Positions 1-8,086 of a DNA stretch of 64,000 nt are shown in pieces. The notes beneath the pieces are model-generated. The model searched no databases and had not been told where the DNA came from. It saw only the letters and a program-made list of their open reading frames with translations. Source of the stretch: Bacteroidetes bacterium UBA1947 (GTDB lineage: Bacteria > Bacteroidota > Bacteroidia > Chitinophagales > Chitinophagaceae); the NCBI GenBank assembly GCA_002336915.1, contig DDET01000003.1, positions 21,599 through 85,598 of the forward strand. The letters run 5' to 3'. Every line of letters begins with the position of its first letter. Within the stretch, counting starts at the first letter, position 1. Made by a program: the position numbers and the translations under genes.

Positions 1-835
1 CCATGGCCTTGTGCAATTGCTCACCGCAATCGCAGCGGAGCGAATGCAGGATATCGCCGGTGAAGCAGGAGCTGTGCACGCGTACTAATACGGGCTCACC
101 TTTTTCCCAGGTACCTTTCTTCAGGGCAAGATGTATCTCACCTGTGTTTGTTTGCCTGAAGGCTATGAGTTCAAAATCGCCATATTTGGTTGGCAGGTCT
201 ACCCTTACTTCTTCCTCTATGAGGCTTTCCGTACGCAGGCGGTATTCTATCAGGTCTTTTATCGAAATGATCTTCAGGTCGAATTTCTTAGCTATTTCTT
301 TCAGCTGTTCCAGGCGGGCCATGGTACCATCGTCGTTCATGATCTCTACCAATACACCTGCGGGTTCAAAACCGGCGAGGCGTGCAAGATCAACGGTCGC
401 CTCGGTATGACCGGCGCGACGCAAAACACCCTCTGCTTTAGCCCTTAAAGGAAAGATATGTCCGGGGCGACCGAGGTCTTCGGGTTTGGTATTGGGATCT
501 ATTAACGCCTGTACCGTTTTGGCACGGTCCTGTGCAGATATACCGGTGGTGCAGCCATGCCCTTTAAGATCGACCGAGACGGTAAAGGGGGTTTGGTGCA
601 AAACGGTGTTATTTTCAACCATGAGGTTGAGGTTCAGTTCATCGCAGCGTGTTTCTGTTATTGGCGCACATATCAGTCCCCTGCCGTGTTTCGACATGAA
701 ATTGATAATATCGGGTGTAACATTATGTGCGGCAGTGATAAAGTCTCCCTCGTTCTCGCGGTCCTCGTCATCCACCACTATTACCAGCTTTCCCTGCTTT
801 ATATCTTCAAGCGCAGATTCAATTGTATCGAGCAT
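1..835 (-). CDS. ribBA: RibBA: DHBP synthase / GTP cyclohydrolase II (3' end outside window)
   Basis: Bifunctional riboflavin enzyme: the N-terminal half makes 3,4-dihydroxy-2-butanone 4-phosphate from ribulose 5-phosphate, and the C-terminal half opens GTP, giving both riboflavin precursors in the cytoplasm. Reading the minus strand from ATG at 835, the DHBP synthase signature DRENEGD is at residues 25-31 and that domain runs to about 205. A GTP cyclohydrolase II domain follows, with its zinc-cysteine segment (SSC...RCDCGEQL, about residues 253-272) just before the window edge. The frame is open throughout the visible 278 codons, so the gene is intact as far as seen and its stop lies outside. 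A TAACTTTG box 25-32 bases upstream of the ATG fits a Bacteroidota -7 element. It is divergent from nothing nearby; the next minus gene lies upstream. Confidence 0.96.
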   Translation of the reverse strand, partial: MLDTIESALEDIKQGKLVIVVDDEDRENEGDFITAAHNVTPDIINFMSKHGRGLICAPITETRCDELNLNLMVENNTVLHQTPFTVSVDLKGHGCTTGISAQDRAKTVQALIDPNTKPEDLGRPGHIFPLRAKAEGVLRRAGHTEATVDLARLAGFEPAGVLVEIMNDDGTMARLEQLKEIAKKFDLKIISIKDLIEYRLRTESLIEEEVRVDLPTKYGDFELIAFRQTNTGEIHLALKKGTWEKGEPVLVRVHSSCFTGDILHSLRCDCGEQLHKAM

Positions 836-859
836 AAGCCTAAGGCTATAATTTGGCTA

Positions 860-867
860 CAAAGTTA
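860..867 (-). promoter_or_regulatory. Bacteroidota -7 box upstream of ribBA
   Basis: Minus strand reads TAACTTTG, an exact match to the Bacteroidota TAnnTTTG element, 25-32 bases before the ribBA start. No clear -33 TTG was found at the ideal distance, so support comes from the -7 box and its position. Confidence 0.4.
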
Positions 868-921
868 CTACGTATTAGGGCTAAATAAGACATGGATTTA
901 ATAATAATACTATAAGCTGAA

Positions 922-2133
922 TCAATCAATTATATGACGCTCAATGGCATATATCACATTCCGCATGATCACGTTTTGCATGTACTCCTGTTCTATAAGG
1001 CTTACAGCATTATCGGCAATAGCGCCGGCCTCCTCCTTATTTGCAAGCGCCCACTGTACCGCCTTCACGAAGCCGGCTGCATCGTTGGCTTGCAGATAAT
1101 GCCGACCAGGGATGGCATTGATGCCCTGCATGCCGATGGTGGTGCTGATCACCAGCTTGCCCTTTGCCATAGCCTCCAGTATCTTTACCCTGATACCTCC
1201 AGCCGACATAAGGGGTACGATCAATATTTTTTTATCTCTTATAAATTCGTCCGCATCCGGCACCTCGCCCAGGCAGGCAACCCCCGGGATTGATAAATGC
1301 CTAAAACTATCCGGCATACTACGGCCTGCGAAGTAGAACTTAAAGGCGGGGACTACTTTATGCAATTGTGGCCATACCTCTTTTAAGAACCAGTTGATAG
1401 CCTCGGCATTCGGCAGCCAGTCCATAGCTCCTATATGGTAGCCGTTCCAGGCTTCTGTATGGTCTTTTGCGGGTTTTTCGTCCAGGTGAATGCCGAATGG
1501 CGCAACCGTTATTTCAGCCTTTGTACCACTGTTTTTTACCACTTCCGCATCTACTTCGGTAATGGGCAATAGCAGGTCGAAGTCTTTCCAGGCTTTCTCT
1601 TCGAAGCTGCGTATGCGTTTTGAGAGGTTCTTCAGGTAGCCCCTTTTGGGTATGTTCTTTACCTGCTCGGCCAGCCTGCCCCACACCTGGTACTCTATGT
1701 TGTGCAGCCGGAGCACTGTTACAGCCTTGCTATGCTGCTTTATGTACGGCAGGTAAGTAGCAAGGAATATGCTCTCCAATTGTATCACATCGGGCTTAAA
1801 AGCTTGCAGGATATGCTCCAGCTTCTCGCGGAAGGAATAGTTAAAAAAACGGGCGGCGTGGTTGGGCTCTTTGCTGAAGATGAGGTTGACCAATGCAGGT
1901 ACGGGCTTTATCCTGTTATCTATGTCGACGGTCTCGAAACCGGTGAGGCCGGGATATAATCCTTTCAGGGTATCCTCTGCCACCGCATGGCGCAGGGTAT
2001 GCATGGCCAGCAGGTACACGCTCCAGCCGGCATCATGGTAACCCTGTATCATTGCATTCATGGCCATATTACCGCCGTCGGTTAGGGGGTATGGAATACG
2101 ATTGGTAAGAATTAATATACGGTGCGCAGCCAT
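922..2133 (-). CDS. Glycosyltransferase family 4 protein
   Basis: 403-residue GT-B fold glycosyltransferase, probably adding a sugar from a nucleotide-sugar donor to a surface glycan or lipid-linked intermediate at the inner face of the membrane. The N-terminal Rossmann half opens with ILILTNRIPYPLTDGG (residues 6-21), the glycine-rich acceptor-side loop typical of family 4. The C-terminal half has GAMDWLPN and then a donor-binding segment (PLMSAGGIRVKILEAMAKGK) with the conserved glutamate. No signal peptide or membrane helix is visible. Its start lies only 51 bases from the ATG of the divergent formyltransferase gene, so the two share a promoter region and probably a role in the same glycan cluster. 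Substrate cannot be told. Confidence 0.88.
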   Translation of the reverse strand: MAAHRILILTNRIPYPLTDGGNMAMNAMIQGYHDAGWSVYLLAMHTLRHAVAEDTLKGLYPGLTGFETVDIDNRIKPVPALVNLIFSKEPNHAARFFNYSFREKLEHILQAFKPDVIQLESIFLATYLPYIKQHSKAVTVLRLHNIEYQVWGRLAEQVKNIPKRGYLKNLSKRIRSFEEKAWKDFDLLLPITEVDAEVVKNSGTKAEITVAPFGIHLDEKPAKDHTEAWNGYHIGAMDWLPNAEAINWFLKEVWPQLHKVVPAFKFYFAGRSMPDSFRHLSIPGVACLGEVPDADEFIRDKKILIVPLMSAGGIRVKILEAMAKGKLVISTTIGMQGINAIPGRHYLQANDAAGFVKAVQWALANKEEAGAIADNAVSLIEQEYMQNVIMRNVIYAIERHIID

Positions 2134-2184
2134 GCTTCAGCAAGCAAAATTAGTACAATGTCCGAAAGAGCTTATTTTTACACC

Positions 2185-2931
2185 ATGCAGCGGAAAAAAA
2201 TAGTTTTCCTTGGCTCCAAACCCATAGGGTATCAATGCCTCTCCTACTTATTGTCGGTACAAGATAAGCTTAAGCTGGAAATTACAGGAATGCTTACCCA
2301 TGCCCGTCGGGAATTTGGCAATGCCCATGACATAAACGTGCTCGCTGCCGAGCATAGTATACCCGTTTTGGAGTCCATGGATGACATCCCGCCTTGCGAT
2401 ATCATCTACTCCGTACAGCACCACGAGATATTACAGCAGCAACATATTGATAAGGCAGCCCAAATAGCAGTGAACCTGCATATGGCGCCTTTGCCTGAGT
2501 ACAGGGGCAGCAACCAGTTCTCCTATGCGATCATTGACGAAAAAAAAGAGTTCGGCACAACCATACATAAGATAGACCCGAAAATAGATAATGGGGATAT
2601 ATTATTCCAGGAACGATTCCCAATACCGGAAAAATGCTGGGTGGATGAATTATACCAGCTTACGTTCGATGCCTCCCTGGATTTATTTATGGAAAGTTTG
2701 CCCGCGATCATTGACGGAAGCTACTTTCCTGTTTCGCAGCAGTCACTGGTGAAAAAATACGGCACATCATTGCATTACCGTAATGAGATCAATCAACTGA
2801 AGCAAATAGACCTTAGCTGGGACAGGGATAAAATAGAAAGGCATATCCGTGCTACTTCGATGCCGGGCTTTGAACCGCCTTTTTTCATGCTGGATGAAAA
2901 AAAGATCTACTTTTCTCAAACGCACTCATGA
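2185..2931 (+). CDS. Formyltransferase (sugar N-formyltransferase-like)
   Basis: About 248 residues with a formyl-transferase fold (N10-formyl-tetrahydrofolate dependent). The catalytic triad of the family is present with canonical spacing: Asn97 and His99 in NLHMAPLPEYRG and Asp135 in DNGDIL, a 38-residue Asn-to-Asp gap as in methionyl-tRNA formyltransferase. It is too short for a Fmt with its C-terminal tRNA domain, and it lies between glycosyltransferases, so N-formylation of an amino sugar in a surface polysaccharide is the likelier job. I chose ATG at 2185, where the protein opens MQRKKIVFLGSKP; ATG at 2158 is an alternative, while the frame extends further upstream into the divergent gene. 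It overlaps the next gene by 4 bases (ATGA), indicating translational coupling. Confidence 0.8.
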   Translation: MQRKKIVFLGSKPIGYQCLSYLLSVQDKLKLEITGMLTHARREFGNAHDINVLAAEHSIPVLESMDDIPPCDIIYSVQHHEILQQQHIDKAAQIAVNLHMAPLPEYRGSNQFSYAIIDEKKEFGTTIHKIDPKIDNGDILFQERFPIPEKCWVDELYQLTFDASLDLFMESLPAIIDGSYFPVSQQSLVKKYGTSLHYRNEINQLKQIDLSWDRDKIERHIRATSMPGFEPPFFMLDEKKIYFSQTHS

Positions 2932-4028
2932 GCAGCCCGAAGCATATAGTTCTTACTGTAACATCCGACCCGAATTATGACCAGCGCATGATACGCATAT
3001 GTACCTCGCTGCATAATGCAGGCTATGCAGTTACAATAGTGGGCAGGGAGCGGCCAAACAGTAAACCATTAACAGAAAGGCCCTACAAACAGATAAGGCT
3101 GAAGCAGCGGATAGACAGTGGCAAACTCTTTTACCTTACCTATAACCTGAAATTGCTGTTCTTCCTGCTATTCAAAAAAATGGACGCTATATGCGCTATC
3201 GACCTTGATACTATATTACCTGTTTACGCACTGTCCAAATTAAGAGGCATACCGAGAGTATACGATGCACACGAATTATTTTGCGAGATCGAAGAAGTAG
3301 TAAGCAGGCCAAAAATACAGAAGATGTGGTACTGGATAGAGCGACATACTGTACCCCACTTTAAATATGGCTACACGGTAAATAAAAGCTATGTAGATGA
3401 ATATAGAAGGATGTACGGCGTCGACTATGCAATAGTACGTAATGCCACTGTGCTTAAACCGCTTACCATACCTGCAAAGGACGATAAATATATACTCTAC
3501 CAGGGTGCTGTAAATAAAGGCAGGTGCTTTGAGCAGCTGATACCTGCTATGAAAAATGTGGACGCGAAACTGGTGATATGCGGTGAAGGTAATTTTTATG
3601 AGCAGGCACAGGAACTGGCTGAATTGAATAATGTGCAGGACAAAGTACTCTTCAAAGGCTATATACCGCCGGAAGAACTGCGCAATTTCACCTTACATGC
3701 CTATATTGGCATTACGCTTTTCGTAGCTACCAGCAGGAGTAATGAGCTGTCGCTGGCGAACCGTTTCTTTGACTATATGCACAATGCGGTACCACAACTT
3801 GCGATGAAGTACCCGGAGTATGAGAACATTAACCATGAGTACGAAATAGCCACACTGGTGGATGACATAACACCGGCGGGCATTGCAGCAGCATTAAATA
3901 AAATGCTGAGCGACAGCGTTTATTATGAGCGCTTACAGAAAAACTGCCTGCTGGCTCGCGAGGTATATTGCTGGCAGGAAGAAGAAAAGCGATTAATCGA
4001 AGTTTATAAAAGATTATTCAATCAATAA
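2928..4028 (+). CDS. Glycosyltransferase, GT-B fold (family 4-like)
   Basis: 366 residues. The N-terminal half carries VLTVTSDPNYDQRMIRICTS, an opening typical of GT-B transferases with a histidine- or arginine-rich first loop, followed by a Rossmann core (IDLDTILPVYALSK) and YDAHELFCE, a motif seen in GT4 enzymes of this sort. The C-terminal half has the donor-binding order ILYQGAVNKGR, LVICGEGNFYE, VLFKGYIPPEEL. The ATG overlaps the stop of the formyltransferase (ATGA), and the next glycosyltransferase begins 3 bases after the stop, so the three are one operon. Likely builds or modifies a surface glycan; donor and acceptor are not determinable. Confidence 0.83.
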   Translation: MSSPKHIVLTVTSDPNYDQRMIRICTSLHNAGYAVTIVGRERPNSKPLTERPYKQIRLKQRIDSGKLFYLTYNLKLLFFLLFKKMDAICAIDLDTILPVYALSKLRGIPRVYDAHELFCEIEEVVSRPKIQKMWYWIERHTVPHFKYGYTVNKSYVDEYRRMYGVDYAIVRNATVLKPLTIPAKDDKYILYQGAVNKGRCFEQLIPAMKNVDAKLVICGEGNFYEQAQELAELNNVQDKVLFKGYIPPEELRNFTLHAYIGITLFVATSRSNELSLANRFFDYMHNAVPQLAMKYPEYENINHEYEIATLVDDITPAGIAAALNKMLSDSVYYERLQKNCLLAREVYCWQEEEKRLIEVYKRLFNQ

Positions 4029-4031
4029 AAA

Positions 4032-4802
4032 TTGCAGGACGTAAAGGATATAAAATTCAGCATCATTATCCCGGCTTATAATGCTGCCCAAACCATTGAG
4101 GCGACATTGGAGTCCTGCTTCCTGCAGTCGTATGATAACTACGAGATCATCGTGGTAGATGATGCCAGTACTGATAATACCCACGAGGTATTAGAAGGCT
4201 ATGGTGATCGTATAATGTACAAAAGGCTTTCTTCAAACCAGGGCAGTTCCGCAGCACGTAATATGGGCATGGACAAGGCCACCGGCGATTACTATGCTTT
4301 CCTTGATGCTGATGACTTGTGGCATAAGGACAGGCTGCAATTGATCAGCAATATTCTTACATCTAGAGATAATATTGATTTCTTCTACCATCCCTTTACT
4401 ACCGACAAAATCCTCAGCAAACAATTGCCTGAAAATATCACGCTCTACAAACTACCTTTTATAAAGCTCCTGTATGGCAATATCATTGGCACTCCATGCG
4501 TGGTGATGCGGAGCGAACTGAAATATCGCTTTGAGCCCGCGATGCGCTATATGGAGGACTATGACCTTTGGCTGCGCGTGGGTTACAAGCATAGCCTTTA
4601 TTTCATTGATCTGCCGCTTACACAAATAGGCAGGCCTGTACTGTCAAAGGGGGGCTTGAGCGCCAGCAGGTGGAAGATGCGTAAAGGAGAGATGAGGGCA
4701 TATGCACGCCTCAGGAAGCTAAACTTCCTGTTCATATTCCTGCTGCCCTTTCTTATTACTGGCAGCATAGCCAAACATTTGCTGAAGCTCGTGATAAAAT
4801 AA
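4032..4802 (+). CDS. Glycosyltransferase family 2 protein
   Basis: 256 residues, GT-A fold. The family-2 opening FSIIIPAYNAAQTIEATL is followed by IVVDDASTDNT and by the metal-binding FLDADDLW motif (DxD). YMEDYDLWLRVGY near residue 175 is the usual catalytic-base region with the ED pair. The C-terminus ends in a hydrophobic segment (FLFIFLLPFLITGSIAKHL), possibly a membrane anchor. The start is a TTG at 4032, since no ATG or GTG occurs between the previous stop and the conserved N-terminal strand. It is the last gene of the plus-strand glycan operon; its stop at 4800-4802 directly abuts the end of the convergent ftsE gene. Confidence 0.87.
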   Translation: MQDVKDIKFSIIIPAYNAAQTIEATLESCFLQSYDNYEIIVVDDASTDNTHEVLEGYGDRIMYKRLSSNQGSSAARNMGMDKATGDYYAFLDADDLWHKDRLQLISNILTSRDNIDFFYHPFTTDKILSKQLPENITLYKLPFIKLLYGNIIGTPCVVMRSELKYRFEPAMRYMEDYDLWLRVGYKHSLYFIDLPLTQIGRPVLSKGGLSASRWKMRKGEMRAYARLRKLNFLFIFLLPFLITGSIAKHLLKLVIK

Positions 4803-5492
4803 CTACATAGTTGCTGCCGATATTTCCTTCAGTTCGGCATGCTCTACTCTTACTACGCGCGCGGGATATTTCTGGATGATAGAATAATCGTGCGTAGCCA
4901 TTATGAAAGCAGTATGGTAATCGCGGCAGATATTAAAGAGCAGTTGCATTATTTCATCTGTAGTATCGGGGTCAAGGTTTCCGGTGGGCTCATCTGCAAG
5001 GATGAACTTCGGATTATTCAATAAGGCCCTGGCTATATCCACACGCTGCTGCTCACCGCCCGACATTTCGTAGGTCATCTTAAAGCTTTTATTCCGCAGG
5101 CCTACTTTGCTCAGCACGTTCTCTATCTTTTCCTTCATCAGCACTTTGTCTTTCCAGCCTGTGGCCTTCAATACAAACTCCAGGTTATCATACACATTCC
5201 TGTCCGTCAACAAGCGGAAATCCTGGAAGACGATACCAAGGTTGCGACGCAGCAATGGAACGTTCTGCCATTTCAAATGCTTCAGGTCAAAGCCGGCTAC
5301 ATTTCCTTCGCCTTCTTTCAGGTACAGGTCGCCATATAGCGTTTTAAGTAAGCTTGATTTACCACTGCCTGTCTTACCGATCAAATACACGAACTCACCT
5401 TTGTTCACTTCAAAGTTCACATTACTCAGCACCAGGTTAGCACCCTGGTATATATTCACATTCCTCAGCGACACTATTTTACCGTCATTCAT
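4803..5492 (-). CDS. ftsE: FtsE-type ABC transporter ATP-binding protein
   Basis: 229-residue ABC ATPase. Walker A GKTGSGKSS at 39-47, Q-loop in VFQDFRLL, signature MSGGEQQR, Walker B FILADEPTGNLD and switch histidine in MATHDYS. The combination of VFQDFRLLTDRNVYDN and DEPTGNLDP is typical of FtsE, which together with FtsX regulates peptidoglycan hydrolases at the division site. No ftsX neighbour is visible; in Bacteroidota the pair is often split. A TAACTTTG box lies just upstream of the start on the minus strand. It is convergent with the glycan operon. Confidence 0.88.
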   Translation of the reverse strand: MNDGKIVSLRNVNIYQGANLVLSNVNFEVNKGEFVYLIGKTGSGKSSLLKTLYGDLYLKEGEGNVAGFDLKHLKWQNVPLLRRNLGIVFQDFRLLTDRNVYDNLEFVLKATGWKDKVLMKEKIENVLSKVGLRNKSFKMTYEMSGGEQQRVDIARALLNNPKFILADEPTGNLDPDTTDEIMQLLFNICRDYHTAFIMATHDYSIIQKYPARVVRVEHAELKEISAATM

Positions 5493-5508
5493 TCTTAGCT
5501 GTTTGAAA

Positions 5509-5516
5509 CAAAGTTA
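5509..5516 (-). promoter_or_regulatory. Bacteroidota -7 box upstream of ftsE
   Basis: Minus strand TAACTTTG, matching TAnnTTTG, 17-24 bases before the ftsE ATG. A TTG occurs about 29 bases further upstream, slightly too far for the ideal spacing. Confidence 0.4.
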
Positions 5517-5580
5517 ACATTATCGGTTTAGAAATTGTATTTCAAAAATACAATATACTGCTAATAGCCCGGAATAATAA

Positions 5581-5609
5581 AAAAGCGTCCCGCTCAAGGC
5601 GGGACGCTT
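5581..5609 (-). terminator. Intrinsic terminator after the first M43 metalloprotease gene
   Basis: GCGTCCCGC and GCGGGACGC (5585-5593 and 5599-5607) form a 9-bp stem with a 5-base loop. On the minus strand the stem is followed by a run of six T. It lies 23 bases past the stop of the minus-strand gene ending at 5632 and insulates ftsE. Confidence 0.85.
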
Positions 5610-5631
5610 ATAAATTTGCTTAATAATTAGT

Positions 5632-7995
5632 TTAGTATGCAACCAGTTTGTCTGTGTATGTCTGGCTGTCCGTTTTAACGTGAACCATGTACATACCTTT
5701 CACCTGCAATACTGATGCGGGTATTTCTATACGATCAATATTGCCGGCCATTTTCTGTGTAGTGTTGAACACTACCCTGCCTGTAACATCTGTTACAATG
5801 ACATTGGCATTGCTGTTGTCCTGGCCATTGATAATAACGTAAGAGCTACCTGTAGTTGGATTGGGTGCCAGTGCGATAGCATGGTTGCCATTTACCAGTG
5901 TATTCACGCCTAGCGGAGCACTACCAATATTAATACGATCGAGGTAGAAGTTGTTGCCGGTGCTGTTAAAGCCATTATCCATGCCGGGCCTGTAGCGGAA
6001 ACGGAAGAATGTTTTGTTCGTCCTTGCGGCATCCGGTATTGCGAGGCTATGCAATGCCCAATCAGATAAAACATGCGGCTGGTAAGGACCGGTTGTAGTG
6101 CCTGCGTTGGCAAGCTCATGCTTGTTTATGTTTTTCAGTACCTGCCATGTTTTACCGCAGTCTACTGAGTAGCTAACGATCAGGGAGTCCTTCATATCGC
6201 CAGGATTACCTGTGCGGAAAGCGCCTGCGCTTACAAAGTTCAGGTTACAATGGCCGGATGACATAGCAGAAAGGTCGAAGGCCGGTGTAAAGAAATCATC
6301 AAAATCGCCACCCGGGGCACCTGTTCCGTTCATTGGGAAAGGCCTCGTGTCATATCCCCTGTAGGAGATACAAGTTTGATCGAAAAAGCCGGTGTTATGG
6401 TTTATCTCCCATTTGAATTCATTGTTATAGTAGTTGAATATGGGCCAATTATCGGTTTGACCGGGATTGAAATCCATATAATAAGGAGCACCATTCGGGT
6501 CAACCGCTATAGGATTAGCTCCATCTGCAGCATATACCGCCTGGCGGGTAGTGGAAGCGGAAGTATTACCGTTACCGTAGGCTGTCATGTCGATAGTTAC
6601 CCAGCCCGGCTGAGTAAAAGTATTATAGACACTGGCGCTCAAGCCTGCGCCTGTAAGAGTAGTATCTGTTGTACCGGCACCATTCGAAAAATGGTACTTC
6701 ACACTTGTAATAGTATCGTTCCAGCTCTGGTTCTTAAAGGCAAACTTAACGGCAACGTCATTAGCGCAATAGAAGTAGGTTCTTTCAGCAGGTGGAAGAC
6801 CGGCTGATTTGCCCTTTTCAACTGAAAAGTCAGGTACCGGGTTTACATCGATCCTTGGAAGAACTCCGCCATCAGGATTTTGCAGTGTATCAGTTATCAG
6901 GCCTGTAGCAACAAGGTTCAACTGGCTCCACAAATGGTCCCTGTTGGCAACATCACTGTTCAGAGCACGGTGCATACGCAATACCTGGCCATGAGTGAAC
7001 ATTTTAGCGCAATAGGAATAATCCATGATGTTTTGCGTGTTGTTCGTATCGGGGTAATTAATATTCACTACCTCTGTATCATGTATAAGATAGTTCTTCG
7101 TATAACCATTGGAGCAGGCAGTATCCCATAAAGCTTGTCCTGCAGCACTTCCACAACTCTTATGGCCTTTAGTTGGCGGCGTATCATCCACATCATCATC
7201 ACCACAGCCTACCTCGGGATCGTTGGTATCGCCCCACACGTGCTTAAGGTTCAGTACATGGCCTATCTCGTGGTTGATGGTTTTATTGGTGGTTATGTAA
7301 TCAAATAAAGAGATCACGCCATCGTATGGCGCCTCAGAAGGTGCCTGTGCTGCTGATGGGTACATGGCATATGCGGCGGCATTCTGGTGTGTCGGCATTT
7401 GATTAACAAACCATATATTAATATATGAGCTGTTTGGCCAGCCATCGTATTTTGCCTGGTCACCTCCATTCATGGTCAGGTAAGACCTATGCCTGGTAAT
7501 ACCCTTTGTAGGGTTGCCCAGCGGGTCCCTATTGGCCAGGTGCAACACGATACGTGGGTTGCCAATGTATTTTTTAAAAGGCAGGATAACATCGGCAGTG
7601 TCTGCATTTTGTTTTGCATACACGATATTCCATTGCTTTAAGGCCTCAAAAATTACATCATCTGTAAGGTTCTCCGCACCATAGTCGTGCGTGATATGCA
7701 CTACAATAGGTATATGATAAACATCTGTGCTCAGGTCGCGTGGAGAAACCGGCGGAGTTGACTCCTGTATACCTGAATGGAAACCGGTGCCTTTAGCAGC
7801 ATATTTGCTCAGGTCAATATGCTTCAGCCCTTCCTTTATCTGGGCTTCCATCTGCGCCTCGTACTCTGCTATTTCGGGATGGGCCATACGGGCCTGCCTC
7901 ATAACTTCGTCGGTGCCACAACCCAGCGTTTGTGCATTTGCGCTACCTGCTACGCTGATCGCTGCAGCCAGGGTTAGTAAAGTTTTCTTCAACAT
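5632..7995 (-). CDS. Secreted M43-family zinc metalloprotease with T9SS sorting domain (copy A)
   Basis: 787 residues, exported endopeptidase of the pappalysin/cytophagalysin (M43) group. Signal peptide MLKKTLLTLAAAISVAG...NAQ (about 1-22). The zinc site HEIGHVLNLKH is at residues 242-252 (His242, Glu243, His246, His252), followed by a cysteine/aspartate-rich calcium-type segment (CGDDDVDDTPPTKG) and the Met-turn QNIMDYSYC. A PKD-like domain follows (about 390-480, FKNQSWNDTITSV), then a beta-rich domain and a C-terminal T9SS type A sorting domain (APNPTTGSSYVIINGQ to the final lysine-rich strand), so the protein should cross the outer membrane by type IX secretion and stay surface-bound or be released. 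It is the first of three tandem paralogues, each with its own upstream gap. Confidence 0.92.
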   Translation of the reverse strand: MLKKTLLTLAAAISVAGSANAQTLGCGTDEVMRQARMAHPEIAEYEAQMEAQIKEGLKHIDLSKYAAKGTGFHSGIQESTPPVSPRDLSTDVYHIPIVVHITHDYGAENLTDDVIFEALKQWNIVYAKQNADTADVILPFKKYIGNPRIVLHLANRDPLGNPTKGITRHRSYLTMNGGDQAKYDGWPNSSYINIWFVNQMPTHQNAAAYAMYPSAAQAPSEAPYDGVISLFDYITTNKTINHEIGHVLNLKHVWGDTNDPEVGCGDDDVDDTPPTKGHKSCGSAAGQALWDTACSNGYTKNYLIHDTEVVNINYPDTNNTQNIMDYSYCAKMFTHGQVLRMHRALNSDVANRDHLWSQLNLVATGLITDTLQNPDGGVLPRIDVNPVPDFSVEKGKSAGLPPAERTYFYCANDVAVKFAFKNQSWNDTITSVKYHFSNGAGTTDTTLTGAGLSASVYNTFTQPGWVTIDMTAYGNGNTSASTTRQAVYAADGANPIAVDPNGAPYYMDFNPGQTDNWPIFNYYNNEFKWEINHNTGFFDQTCISYRGYDTRPFPMNGTGAPGGDFDDFFTPAFDLSAMSSGHCNLNFVSAGAFRTGNPGDMKDSLIVSYSVDCGKTWQVLKNINKHELANAGTTTGPYQPHVLSDWALHSLAIPDAARTNKTFFRFRYRPGMDNGFNSTGNNFYLDRINIGSAPLGVNTLVNGNHAIALAPNPTTGSSYVIINGQDNSNANVIVTDVTGRVVFNTTQKMAGNIDRIEIPASVLQVKGMYMVHVKTDSQTYTDKLVAY

Positions 7996-8035
7996 CTGTT
8001 TATAATTGATAAATACTCTGTTAAACTTCTGTTAC

Positions 8036-8064
8036 CAAAGGTAAATATTCCCACTAAAAAACAA
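8036..8064 (-). promoter_or_regulatory. Promoter of M43 copy A
   Basis: On the minus strand TTG (8064-8062) is followed after 18 bases by TACCTTTG (8043-8036), an exact TAnnTTTG match. The start codon is at 7995, giving a leader of about 30-35 bases. Confidence 0.6.
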
Positions 8065-8086
8065 TAAAAACAATTGTCATCAAAAT

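Noticed and set aside
1..835. Plus-strand frames at the left edge
   Set aside because: They are shadows of ribBA, whose minus-strand product is unmistakable.
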